Positions 37,871 to 47,114 of a stretch of DNA of 64,000 bases are shown one piece after another. Below the pieces are notes generated by a model. It made no database searches and was not told the origin of the DNA. It saw nothing but the letters and a program-made list of their open reading frames with translations. Position numbers and translations under genes: made by a program. The number at the start of each line of letters is the position of its first letter. Position 1 is the first letter of the stretch. This DNA is from CAVSWT01 sp963731745 (GTDB taxonomy: Bacteria > Bacteroidota > Ignavibacteria > Ignavibacteriales > Ignavibacteriaceae): contig CAVSWT010000008.1 of NCBI GenBank assembly GCA_963731745.1, positions 186,001 through 250,000 on the forward strand, given 5' to 3'.

Positions 37871-39439
37871 TTATTCTTGGGAAGGGTTCCTTGATACCCT
37901 GTTCAATTCATCAAAATTCAGTTTAAATTGCAAAGTATCTCTCGCAGTTATCCTAATCTTCTGTTCATAATCCGAAAATTGAGTGGAGGTGACTCTAAGC
38001 AAATGAGTTCCGGGGAATAAGAAGATTGGTTCTCTGAATGGAGTGGTGCCTTTTTCCACGCCATCAACATAAACTTTTCCCCAGGGATTTATTTTACAAT
38101 CTAGAAAACCTACCATATCATCAAAATCGATTTTAAATGTTTCAATTTTATCATTTGAAATGGTTATTCTTTTAGTATAAGCAGGGTATCTTGGATTCAC
38201 AAGCTTAAGATAATAATTACCTGGTTTTAGCTGAATATAATTTGTGAGTGGTGTAGTATCAATTTTTTTTCCATCGATATAAACATCAACCCAGGGTTTA
38301 GAATCTATAAATAACCTGCCGGCAAGTTCATTGACTTTGTTTGTTATAACTGGTTGGGTTTTTTCATAAAGTTTTCTGTCGTACTCAACATATTTATCTT
38401 GAGGTGAAACTAAATTGAAAAATTCTTTTGAATCGCTGATTCCTGAATTAGAAATTGTTTTTTCATTTTCAGTTCCCCCATTATAAAACCAAACTCCTGC
38501 AGCAATAATTAGTACTAATATCGGTAATAAAATAGTTAAAATCTTTTTAGTAATTTTAGAATTTTTAAGGACATATTTGACCAGTTCTTCATCCGATATT
38601 GATGCCAGCCCTTTAACAGAATTTTTATCTATCCCTAAAATATTTAAAACTTCCAATGCCGTTTTAGCTCTTTTGGCAGTGCTTTTTCTTAGCATTAACT
38701 TTATCGCTTCCTGAATGTCGTCATCCAGCAGCGATATATCTTTTAAAATAGAATCTTCTTCAAAATTTAAAATATTATTTACTGTTTCATTAATATTTTT
38801 GCCAAGGAAGGGGTTATGAGAAGTAAACAATTCAAGAGCAACTGTTCCGGTGGCGAATAAATCTGTTTGAGGAGATAGGGCTTCACCACGAATTTGTTCG
38901 GGCGACATGTAACTGGGGGTTCCAACAATAGTAGATTTATGCGTAAGATTATTATCATTTAAAGCAAAGGCTAATCCAAAGTCCACTATTTTCAGCTGCA
39001 TTCTAGAATTTACTAATATGTTCGCAGGCTTTATATCTCTATGAATAATATTTATTTGATGAGCAACGTGCAATGCTTCTAAAAGTTGAATTAGTAGACT
39101 TCTCTTCTCATCTTTTGTAAAATTATTGCTTCTGATTATCTCTCTTAAATTTTTACTTTGAAAGTATTCAAATGATATGTAGAAATAATCTTCAAAATTC
39201 CCAAAATCAAAAACCTTAATAAGATTTGGATGATCTAATTTTGCTAAGATTTGTGCTTCTCTTTTGAATCGGTCCAGAAGGGTTTTTTCGATCTGTTCAT
39301 CAATCTTAAGAGTTTTGAGAATGATCTTTTTTCCAAGATAAATATGATTAGCTAGATAAACAGATGTATGTGTATCTTTTTTTAAAGTTTCAATGATTTC
39401 AAATTTATCAAACAATATTTCAATAGAAGTATACGACAT
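37871..39439 (-). CDS. Ser/Thr protein kinase with two PEGA domains
   Basis: 522 residues. Kinase domain (about 8-265) with HRDIKPANIL, DFGLAF, and an activation segment containing VGTPSYMSPEQIRGE. The ATP-loop, normally GxGxxG, reads KKDTHTSVY and lacks the glycines; the following Lys (IILKTLK) is present. One membrane segment (about 302-320) is followed by two PEGA domains outside (VYIDGKKIDTTPL and VYVDGVEKGTTPF). It starts 12 bases after the sigma-54 activator. Likely a transmembrane sensor kinase; its targets may include the activator. Confidence 0.87.
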   Translation of the reverse strand: MSYTSIEILFDKFEIIETLKKDTHTSVYLANHIYLGKKIILKTLKIDEQIEKTLLDRFKREAQILAKLDHPNLIKVFDFGNFEDYFYISFEYFQSKNLREIIRSNNFTKDEKRSLLIQLLEALHVAHQINIIHRDIKPANILVNSRMQLKIVDFGLAFALNDNNLTHKSTIVGTPSYMSPEQIRGEALSPQTDLFATGTVALELFTSHNPFLGKNINETVNNILNFEEDSILKDISLLDDDIQEAIKLMLRKSTAKRAKTALEVLNILGIDKNSVKGLASISDEELVKYVLKNSKITKKILTILLPILVLIIAAGVWFYNGGTENEKTISNSGISDSKEFFNLVSPQDKYVEYDRKLYEKTQPVITNKVNELAGRLFIDSKPWVDVYIDGKKIDTTPLTNYIQLKPGNYYLKLVNPRYPAYTKRITISNDKIETFKIDFDDMVGFLDCKINPWGKVYVDGVEKGTTPFREPIFLFPGTHLLRVTSTQFSDYEQKIRITARDTLQFKLNFDELNRVSRNPSQE

Positions 39440-39451
39440 AGATTAGTTTAT

Positions 39452-40942
39452 TTATGCATTCTCCATTTCTTTAAGTTTTAACTGAACCCATCTTACTGAT
39501 ACTCCCAAAGACTTTGCAGTTAATGTTCTGTTATTATCGAATTCTTTCAATCGTTTCATCAAGATTAGTTTTTCAAATTCTTTTAATGTACCGTTAAAAT
39601 TAATTTCATCCGAATCTTCTTCAATAATTATATGTTCAGGAAGCAGTTTGTAATTATTACATAGAATAAGCGCACGTTGTAAAACATTTTCCAACTGCCT
39701 AACATTTCCTGGCCAGGTGTAATCTTCTAATAATTTAAGAGCAGGCGCCGTAAGATGCACATCATCGTTAGAAAATTTCTTAATAAAATATTTTGCTAAC
39801 AATGGAATATCGCCTCTTCTCTCACGCAATGGCGGAATTTTAATTGGGAAAACATTTAATCTATAAAAAAGATCTTCCCTAAAATTTCCATCTTTCACAA
39901 GTTGTCTTAAGTCTTTATTTGTAGCGGCGATAACTCTTACATCGACTTTTATTAATTGAGTATCACCCAGCCGCATTATTTCTCTATTTTGGAGAACTCT
40001 TAAAAGTTTGGCTTGTAAAGCCAACGAAATATCTGCTATTTCATCGAGGAAAAAAGTGCCGTTTGTTGCAACCTCAAATAATCCTTTTTTATCATTATTT
40101 GCTCCGGTAAAGGCACCTCTTTTATAACCAAACAACTCACTTTCTAATAATGTATCAGGAATTGAGCCGCAAAATTGAGCAAGATATGGTTTACCATTCC
40201 GCTGACTTAAATCGTGAATAGCTCGAGCAACTAATTCTTTTCCAGTTCCGCTTTCACCCAATAACAGCACAGTTGCATCTGTTCTTGCTACTTTATGAAC
40301 TAAAATTGCAAGGTTTTGCATTGCATGGCTTTCGCCAATTAATTCAGGGATCCTTTTAACAGATTGAAGTTGATTTCTTAATATTTCATTTTCATTCTCA
40401 ATTTGTTCTATTCGTATAATCTTTTCCAGTGCGAGAGAAACAAGATTTGAGAAAAAATCTAAAAAAACTAGATTTTCTTCTGAAAATTCCTTTCTATTAA
40501 ATCTGCTGTCAACAAGAATGACTCCCCATATTTTATTATCATTTAGAATAGGAACTCCCAAAACAGATTTTATATTATGAAGCTGAATGCTTTCAAACTG
40601 TGAAATATTAGGATCACTTTGAACGTCATGATATAAACATGGCTCTTTAGTATCTATTACTTTTTTTAATATCCCGGATGAAAAAGTAGAAAGATCTTCA
40701 ATGTTTTCTTGTTCAATATTTCTTGCAGCAATGATGCTGAAGTTATTGTTGTTCTCATGATATTTTACAAATAATCCACGTTCAGCATTAATCACTTTTA
40801 TAATAAGATCCAATGTTTCTTCAATTAAAGTATCTTGAAATACTGCTGTATTTAGAGTTTGGCTAATCTGATAAAGCGTTTCAAATTGTTCTTTAGAAAT
40901 TAATCGAATATTTTCAATATTTTCTTGTTCTTTAATGGTCAT
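39452..40942 (-). CDS. GAF-domain sigma-54-dependent transcriptional activator
   Basis: 496 residues. GAF sensory domain (about 20-190); AAA+ sigma-54 interaction domain (about 205-430) with LLGESGTGKE (Walker A), GAFTGA (the loop that contacts sigma-54), and FFLDEIADI (Walker B); C-terminal FIS-type HTH. It has no receiver domain, so it is not a standard response regulator and is probably gated by ligand or by phosphorylation. It shares an operon with the Ser/Thr kinase. Sigma-54-like sites lie near 36.15 and 36.77 kb. Confidence 0.93.
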   Translation of the reverse strand: MTIKEQENIENIRLISKEQFETLYQISQTLNTAVFQDTLIEETLDLIIKVINAERGLFVKYHENNNNFSIIAARNIEQENIEDLSTFSSGILKKVIDTKEPCLYHDVQSDPNISQFESIQLHNIKSVLGVPILNDNKIWGVILVDSRFNRKEFSEENLVFLDFFSNLVSLALEKIIRIEQIENENEILRNQLQSVKRIPELIGESHAMQNLAILVHKVARTDATVLLLGESGTGKELVARAIHDLSQRNGKPYLAQFCGSIPDTLLESELFGYKRGAFTGANNDKKGLFEVATNGTFFLDEIADISLALQAKLLRVLQNREIMRLGDTQLIKVDVRVIAATNKDLRQLVKDGNFREDLFYRLNVFPIKIPPLRERRGDIPLLAKYFIKKFSNDDVHLTAPALKLLEDYTWPGNVRQLENVLQRALILCNNYKLLPEHIIIEEDSDEINFNGTLKEFEKLILMKRLKEFDNNRTLTAKSLGVSVRWVQLKLKEMENA

Positions 40943-40980
40943 TAATTCATTTCTTCATTATGAATAAAAAGATTAAAAAA

Positions 40981-42000
40981 TTATTTAACTATAAAAACCA
41001 GAGGTTTAGATCTAGATCGATTTCTAAATCTATCAACAGCCCAAACAACCCAATAATAATCCCGTGGCGATAAAGATTTTTTTGTTGAATAAGACAAAGA
41101 ATCAGGAGGCAAATTGTCCACTCTAAAAACCAACTGAGCATTTGCAAGTTCATTCGTATAAGCTTCAAGCATGTAGTGATATGTATATCCCGCAATAAAT
41201 TTTTGCCATCTGAAAACCGGCAAAGAATCAACAGTGGCATTTCCGGCTGGCTGCGAAAGTTGAACTTCATTTTTAATTACACGGGTTACCTGGCTGCTTC
41301 CCACAACATGTGTGTTGCCAAATAGATCAATAGCATTAATTTGAAAGTCCAGCCCAATTGTTTGTTCCAAATCTGGAATGCCAAGACTATCAATATTCAA
41401 AGTAGATTGATAAACTTTTTCTGTCAAATTATACTCAAGCCCGCTGTTAAGATTTAAAAATGAATTTGAAACATAGACTGAATCAATATCTTTATCTGGG
41501 TCAGAAATTTTTGCTGTAATGGTTAATTCAAAATTTTGTGACGGCTGATTAAAATTATTAATAACTGATGTATAAATTGCAATGCTATCTAATACAGGTA
41601 ACTGATTTAAATTCACTGTGTAACTTAAACTTTTTGCGTTACCCCAAACAACATTAACAGTATCAGAATTATAACCTTGTTTCTCAAAAATTAGTGCACC
41701 ATTCACAGGTTCTACATTTAGTATTGTAAACCCGCCAAAAGAATCTGTTTTTACAAAAACATCTCCAGCTTCCCAATAAACTTTTACATCACTAATTCCT
41801 TTGTAAGGCAAACTAAAGGATTGCACAGTACCATCTATGGTTCCTTTTTTTGAATTATTTGGGTTTGATGGATCTAAAGGATTTTCTCTAGGAGCTTCGC
41901 ACCCAAAAATAATTAGCAAAGAAAATAAAATGATTGATATGTATATTTTGCTAAATAAAGGAAAAAAAATTCCATGATTGGAAAATTCTTCAATTGGCAT
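40981..42000 (-). CDS. Lipoprotein with carboxypeptidase-like domain
   Basis: About 339 residues from ATG 42000; the frame could be extended to a TTG at 42045. The signal ends at IIFGC, then a Pro/Asn-rich spacer, a carboxypeptidase-like beta domain (TIDGTVQSF, GGFTILNVEPVNGALIFEK), and two Ig-like regions. Exported and lipid-anchored. First gene of the operon with the sigma-54 activator (38-base gap), kinase and TPR protein, hence a candidate envelope sensor. Confidence 0.72.
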   Translation of the reverse strand: MPIEEFSNHGIFFPLFSKIYISIILFSLLIIFGCEAPRENPLDPSNPNNSKKGTIDGTVQSFSLPYKGISDVKVYWEAGDVFVKTDSFGGFTILNVEPVNGALIFEKQGYNSDTVNVVWGNAKSLSYTVNLNQLPVLDSIAIYTSVINNFNQPSQNFELTITAKISDPDKDIDSVYVSNSFLNLNSGLEYNLTEKVYQSTLNIDSLGIPDLEQTIGLDFQINAIDLFGNTHVVGSSQVTRVIKNEVQLSQPAGNATVDSLPVFRWQKFIAGYTYHYMLEAYTNELANAQLVFRVDNLPPDSLSYSTKKSLSPRDYYWVVWAVDRFRNRSRSKPLVFIVK

Positions 42001-42116
42001 TAAACTAATAAAAATTTTGTTAAAATCTAATGAGAGAAATCTCAATTTTATTTAAATAAGTCTACAAAGGTACAAAATTTAAAGCGCTTGGTACATACAA
42101 AAAATAGTCAATAATT

Positions 42117-42159
42117 AAATAATGCACTTTATAACTGTTTTAAGCATTATTTTTGACTA
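42117..42159. repeat. Inverted repeat in gap upstream of lipoprotein
   Basis: AAATAATGC (42117-42125) and GCATTATTT (42144-42152) with an 18-base loop; outer TAGTCA (42105-42110) and TGACTA (42154-42159) extend it. It lies in the 210-base gap before the four-gene signalling operon. It could be an operator or an mRNA structure. Confidence 0.4.
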
Positions 42160-42210
42160 AAAAACACTATTTATAATAAAATTGTCAAAAAATAATATCC
42201 AACTTGGATA

Positions 42211-42825
42211 TTAGCTATATGATGATAATCCTATCTTTGTTTCGGTCGCTGGTTTAAAATTGCCGTTTTTCTCCGGAATATATTTTTGCTGTTTAAATCT
42301 GCTGAAAAATTTACGTACCATCGTAGTGAAATATGGGAATCTTATAATTACATTAACTTTTGATTTCAGCAATTCCAAATTCTCCATTTCGTTTACTACC
42401 AAAACTAAAAGATTTTTACTTTGTTCTATTTTGGCAAGAAGATAATGTTGATTATTGTAATCGTATTTTTTCAATAACTTTTTATCAAAAAATGAATCGG
42501 CTTCATCAAACAAAAGAATGGTTTCTGAAACTTCCGCTTTACTAAAAATCTTATCTAAATTTTTTTCAGTCTCTCCGATATATTCACTGATAATACTTCG
42601 GACATCAATCAGTTGAACTCTTCTATTTAGCCGATCCTGCAAAAGTTCAATAGCCATTTGCTTTGCTGCTGATTCAGGTGAAAAAAACAATAATTTATTT
42701 TTTTCATTATTAGCATGGCTTTCTAATGCAGCAAGCAAATCGTAAAATTCTTCACTTAAAAAATCTATAACTTTTTGATTATCTTTTTTTAGATTCTTCA
42801 TTAAATCTGTTAGAAATTTTTTCAC
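42211..42825 (-). CDS. AAA-family protein with degenerate P-loop
   Basis: 204 residues. It aligns with the core of classical AAA ATPases: SEYIGETEKNLDKIF (pore/second-region loop), ILLFDEADSFF (intact Walker B), and a VVNEMEN sensor-1 Asn. The Walker A site reads LFFSPESAAKQ instead of GPPGTGKT, and the arginine finger is missing (SKVNVIIRF). It probably cannot hydrolyse ATP. Three bases separate it from the phosphoesterase gene upstream. Role unknown. Confidence 0.7.
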   Translation of the reverse strand: MKKFLTDLMKNLKKDNQKVIDFLSEEFYDLLAALESHANNEKNKLLFFSPESAAKQMAIELLQDRLNRRVQLIDVRSIISEYIGETEKNLDKIFSKAEVSETILLFDEADSFFDKKLLKKYDYNNQHYLLAKIEQSKNLLVLVVNEMENLELLKSKVNVIIRFPYFTTMVRKFFSRFKQQKYIPEKNGNFKPATETKIGLSSYS

Positions 42826-42828
42826 TAA

Positions 42829-43518
42829 CTAATTGATATCTATTTCAAAAGTTGGTACGGAAATTTGATCAATAATTATATTTTTTTCAATAACAATCGC
42901 TGTTAACTTGTTGCCCGTATATACAGAAGTATCTATATAAACACTGTTATTGGATTTATTAATTACTACATTTTCTTTTCTAGTGTGGCCCACAACCTGC
43001 AGTTTACCTAAATTAATAAGTTCATCCCTTGTCCATAATATACCATGCTCGTTCGCAATTTGATTTTTCATGATTGCTTCAAGATCATCTAAATTTTCCA
43101 ATATTTGAACAGGAAGCTTTGATTTAAAATATCTTGAAATACCGGCATGAGAAATAAAACAATCTTCATGGTTTATAAATAAAGGGGCTTTGGCAATAAT
43201 ATCGAGATGTGCGTCAATTCTTTCAAATCTATCCCGATAAGAAGTAACCGTATTTTCAGAACCATTATAAAGCCAAATTTTAGCTAAAGGATGTTCCGGA
43301 AATTTGATAAAATAATAAAACATTATATCATGATTGCCGGATGTAAACTTTATTTCTTCCTCTATTACGAAATCTAAAACTTCATAGCTAAAATTTCCTC
43401 TATCAACTAAATCACCAACTGAATATATTTTTATATCCGGGTATTTCTTTTTTATTTTAACGACCAATTCCTTTAAAGTATTGAAACAGCCGTGTATATC
43501 TCCAATTACAGCAATCAT
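42829..43518 (-). CDS. PPP-type metallophosphoesterase
   Basis: 229 residues with GDIHG, GDLVDRG, SGNHD and VVGHT, all metal-binding motifs of the PPP family of Ser/Thr phosphatases and Ap4A hydrolases. Which of these it is cannot be told; the size fits bacterial PrpA-like phosphatases. It lies 10 bases after the CoA-transferase gene and before the degenerate AAA protein. It is a candidate phosphatase for the kinase at 37871-39439, though in another operon (inference). Confidence 0.9.
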   Translation of the reverse strand: MIAVIGDIHGCFNTLKELVVKIKKKYPDIKIYSVGDLVDRGNFSYEVLDFVIEEEIKFTSGNHDIMFYYFIKFPEHPLAKIWLYNGSENTVTSYRDRFERIDAHLDIIAKAPLFINHEDCFISHAGISRYFKSKLPVQILENLDDLEAIMKNQIANEHGILWTRDELINLGKLQVVGHTRKENVVINKSNNSVYIDTSVYTGNKLTAIVIEKNIIIDQISVPTFEIDIN

Positions 43519-43527
43519 ATAATTAAT

Positions 43528-44883
43528 TTATATATAAAAATTTTCTTGAGCGGATTTTTGAAGCTCATCTCTAAATTTAGGATGAGCGATTTTAATTAAT
43601 TCTTTAACTCTTTCTCTTATAGTTTTTCCATAAAGCTGTGCAATCCCATATTCAGTAACAATATAATGAACATCGCCTTTAGTTGTAACCACTCCAGCAC
43701 CGGATTTTAATTTATTAACAATTCTAGAAATATTTTTATTTTTGGTAGAAGAAGGCAATGCAATTATGGGTTTGCCGCCCTTGGAATGAGATGCGCCTCT
43801 TATAAAATCCAGTTGGCCGCCAAATCCGCTGTACATTCTATCCCCGATTGAATCCGAACAAACTTGCCCGGTTATATCAACCTCAATTGCCGAGTTTATT
43901 GCAACCATTTTATCATTCTTTGCAATTATAAAAGGGTCATTAACATATTCCTGACTATGAAATTCAAATACAGGATTATTATCTATAAAACGATAAAGTT
44001 TTTTTGAACCTAAAACAAATCCGGCAATTACTTTTCCAGGATGCAAAGTTTTCTTTTCGTTGGTAATTATGCCTTTCTCAATCAAATCAATAACACCATC
44101 CGAAAAAAGCTCGCTGTGAACTCCTAAATCTTTTCTATCATCCAGAAATTGTAAAACGGAATTTGGGATTGAACCAATACCCAACTGCAAAGTTGATTCA
44201 TCTTCAATTAATGAGGCAACATTTTTTCCGATCATTGCGTATATTTTTTTTTCTTCATCGCTGGCTGCGCCGTCAAAGTTTGTAAGTTCCTTTATATCCT
44301 CATCAACTTCGACAATATAATCAATTTTACTAATGTGTATAAAGCTATTGCCTAAAGTCCTTGGCATTTTATTGTTGACCTGTGCTATAATAATTTTAGC
44401 TCTCTCAGCACCAGCTTTTGTTAGTCCTACTTCAACTCCATAACTGCAAAATCCATGAACATCCGGCGGAGAAACATGAATGAAAGCAACATCCAATTTA
44501 ATTGCGCCTGAAATGAATAATAAAGGAACTTCAGAAAGAAAAATAGGAATGAATTCAGCCCGGCCTTCTTGAACTGCCTTTCTGCTGTTTGGCCCAATAA
44601 AAAAGGAATAGTGAGTGAAACTTCTTTTCATGTCTTCTGACAGATAAGGAAGATTACCTAGAGCAAGAGCATGATAAATTGAAACATCAATTAATTCATC
44701 TTTTCGCTTTACTAATGCTTCAATTATTGTTGATGGGAATGCACAATTTGAGTGAACCAGTATTTTATCATAAGATTTTACAGCTTGAACTGCTTCATCT
44801 GCTGAAACAACTTTTTGTTTATAAATACGCAATATGTTAGAAGATAAATTTTCATGCATCTCTATTTCATTCGTTCCTATCAT
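43528..44883 (-). CDS. Acetyl-CoA hydrolase/4-hydroxybutyrate CoA-transferase family
   Basis: 451 residues. Cat1/AbfT-like CoA transferase: HVSPPDVHGFCSYG in the N-domain, the HSELFSDG segment carrying the catalytic glutamate, and PGKVIAGFVLGSKKLY. Transfers CoA between acetate, butyrate or 4-hydroxybutyrate. With the acyl-CoA dehydrogenase at 5020-6165 it points to fatty-acid or amino-acid fermentation. 27 bases after the second alanine dehydrogenase. Confidence 0.88.
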   Translation of the reverse strand: MIGTNEIEMHENLSSNILRIYKQKVVSADEAVQAVKSYDKILVHSNCAFPSTIIEALVKRKDELIDVSIYHALALGNLPYLSEDMKRSFTHYSFFIGPNSRKAVQEGRAEFIPIFLSEVPLLFISGAIKLDVAFIHVSPPDVHGFCSYGVEVGLTKAGAERAKIIIAQVNNKMPRTLGNSFIHISKIDYIVEVDEDIKELTNFDGAASDEEKKIYAMIGKNVASLIEDESTLQLGIGSIPNSVLQFLDDRKDLGVHSELFSDGVIDLIEKGIITNEKKTLHPGKVIAGFVLGSKKLYRFIDNNPVFEFHSQEYVNDPFIIAKNDKMVAINSAIEVDITGQVCSDSIGDRMYSGFGGQLDFIRGASHSKGGKPIIALPSSTKNKNISRIVNKLKSGAGVVTTKGDVHYIVTEYGIAQLYGKTIRERVKELIKIAHPKFRDELQKSAQENFYI

Positions 44884-44910
44884 TAAAATATTATAATTCT
44901 TTTTCTAACC

Positions 44911-46032
44911 TTAGTTCGTAGAAAAAATTCTTAATTTCCTGTATTCAAGATCGAAAATATTTGCTATAGCTTCATTTGAGCAATAACCCTGATAAGTACA
45001 AACTCCTTTAGCAAACCCTTGATCACCCATTAATGAATTAACAATTCCATTGTCGGCAATATTTTGAATATAAGGCAATGAAGCATTGTTTAATCCGTAG
45101 CTGGCGGTTCTCGAAACAATAGCAGGCATATTCGGAACACAGTAGTGAATTACATCATGAACTTTAAATACCGGATCAGCAAGAGTAGTTACTCTGCTGG
45201 TCTCAATACAGCCGCCTTGATCTATAGAAACATCAATAATTACAGAACCTTTTTTCATTCCTTTTACCATTTCTTCGGTAACCAGATGAGGAGTTTTTTC
45301 ACCCTTAATTAAAACTGCACCGATTAATACATCCGCAAATTTTACTCCGCGTGTTATGGTATATGGGTTCGCCATTACTGTAGTTATTCTTTTTCTAAAA
45401 AGTGAATCAATTTTCCGCAATCTATCTAAATCTTTATCAATAACTATTACCTGAGCACCTCTGCCAATAGCTGCTCTTGTTGCAGCAGTTCCAACTACGC
45501 CTGCGCCTAAAATTACTATTGCTGCTGGAGCAACGCCAGGGATTCCTCCCAATAATATTCCTCTGCCGCCTTCTCTATAACTTTCCAGATATCGTTCCGC
45601 CAATTGAATTGAAAGTGGACCTGCAATTTCGCTCATCGAATGCAAAACCGGCAGCTGATCATTTTTTTCGATTAATTCATAACCGATCGCAATTATTTTT
45701 TTTTGCAAAAGTTTTTTTATCGTATCTTTTTTGCCTACTGCTAAGTGAAGAGAAGAAAATAAGATTTGATTATCCATCAAAAGATCAACTTCTGATTCTT
45801 TGATTGGAGTAATCTTTACAATCATATCCGCACGCTTATAAACCTCTTCGGCAGTATATACGATAGTTGCACCGGTTTTTATATAATCTTGATCACTAAA
45901 ATGGCTGCCTTCGCCGGCTCCACTTTGTAAATAAATTGTGTGTCCGGATCTTACAAGAGAATCTACTCCCGCCGGAGCTAGTGCTATTCTTAATTCTTCA
46001 TTAAGATTTTCTTTTGGTATTCCGATTATCAT
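44911..46032 (-). CDS. Alanine dehydrogenase/PNT family, second copy
   Basis: 373 residues, same family as ald at 20930-22045. It has MIIGIPKENLNEELRIAL, ILGAGVVGTAATRAAIGRGA, and DVSIDQGGCIETSR. It is divergent enough that a shift in substrate (or a saccharopine/other amino-acid dehydrogenase) cannot be excluded. Its operon context is amino-acid and CoA chemistry. Confidence 0.85.
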   Translation of the reverse strand: MIIGIPKENLNEELRIALAPAGVDSLVRSGHTIYLQSGAGEGSHFSDQDYIKTGATIVYTAEEVYKRADMIVKITPIKESEVDLLMDNQILFSSLHLAVGKKDTIKKLLQKKIIAIGYELIEKNDQLPVLHSMSEIAGPLSIQLAERYLESYREGGRGILLGGIPGVAPAAIVILGAGVVGTAATRAAIGRGAQVIVIDKDLDRLRKIDSLFRKRITTVMANPYTITRGVKFADVLIGAVLIKGEKTPHLVTEEMVKGMKKGSVIIDVSIDQGGCIETSRVTTLADPVFKVHDVIHYCVPNMPAIVSRTASYGLNNASLPYIQNIADNGIVNSLMGDQGFAKGVCTYQGYCSNEAIANIFDLEYRKLRIFSTN

Positions 46033-46150
46033 AATTCTTTTTTTTAATTATTGATTAAATCTACCTAATAGACTTTTGAGTTTCAACTAAAAGATAATTT
46101 GTTTGTTTGAGCATAAAGATAATTTAATAAGCGGCCCTTTTTGGAAAAAT

Positions 46151-47101
46151 TTAAACCGCAGTTAATGGTTTTTTACCTGATAAAACTGCAGCAACATTTT
46201 TGGCAGCCAATAATGCCATATTATTTCTTGTATCTACTGTTGCACTGCCTAAATGCGGTAATAAAACTACGTTAGGTAATTTTAATAATTGAGGATTTAT
46301 GTGGGGTTCATTTTCATATACATCTAGTCCTGCAGAAAATATTTTTTTTGATTTTAAGATTTGAATTAGCGCTTTTTCGTCCACTATTTCCCCTCTCGCA
46401 GTGTTAATCAAAATTGCATCTTTTTTTAGAAGATTTAATTTCTCTTTATTTAATAAATATTTCGTCTCTAGTGTTAAAGGAACATGTAGCGACAAAAAGT
46501 CTGAATTTTTTAGCAAATAATTTAATGAAACTTTTTTAGCGCCGGTTTTACTTTCAAGCAAAAGGTTTTTGTTTCGTGAGTAATAAATAATTTTTGTCCC
46601 GAAAGCAGCTGCCCGTAATGCCGTTGCAGTTCCAATTCTTCCGGCACCTAAAATTCCAAATGTTTTATTTTTAAGCTCCACGCCGAGCAATAATTTAGGT
46701 TTCCATCCTGAAAATTTATTCTGGCGAATTAATCTTTCACCTTCCATAAGATTTCTTGCGCAGGCTAGTGCAAGCGTAATAGCCAAATCAGCCGTTGCGT
46801 CGGTTAAAACATCAGGAGTGTTTGTTACAACTATATTTTTACTCTTAGCATAATCGACATCAATATTATTATAGCCAACAGCATAATTGGCTATAATTTT
46901 ACATTTTTTCATTTCATTAATTATTTCTTTATCAATTTTGTCGGTTAATAAAGAAATTACACCATCAGCATCTTTAATATTTTTTATTAATTCATTCTTG
47001 GGGATAGGTTTATCTTTTGAATACTTGAAAACCTTAAGCTGCTTTCTCTTTAAAAGATCTTCTGCACAATCCGGTAAGTTGCCTGTTATAAAAACTTTCA
47101 A
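46151..47101 (-). CDS. D-2-hydroxyacid dehydrogenase (glyoxylate/hydroxypyruvate reductase-like)
   Basis: About 316 residues from TTG 47101, which fits the family start (KVFITGNLP) and avoids overlapping the upstream gene; a GAGAG site lies just before. NAD-binding GILGAGRIGTATALRA, NTARGEIVDE (with the conserved Arg), and LLPHLGSATVDTRNN (catalytic His) are visible. Likely reduces glyoxylate or hydroxypyruvate. Confidence 0.88.
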   Translation of the reverse strand: MKVFITGNLPDCAEDLLKRKQLKVFKYSKDKPIPKNELIKNIKDADGVISLLTDKIDKEIINEMKKCKIIANYAVGYNNIDVDYAKSKNIVVTNTPDVLTDATADLAITLALACARNLMEGERLIRQNKFSGWKPKLLLGVELKNKTFGILGAGRIGTATALRAAAFGTKIIYYSRNKNLLLESKTGAKKVSLNYLLKNSDFLSLHVPLTLETKYLLNKEKLNLLKKDAILINTARGEIVDEKALIQILKSKKIFSAGLDVYENEPHINPQLLKLPNVVLLPHLGSATVDTRNNMALLAAKNVAAVLSGKKPLTAV

Positions 47102-47114
47102 GTTAAGTTTCTCT

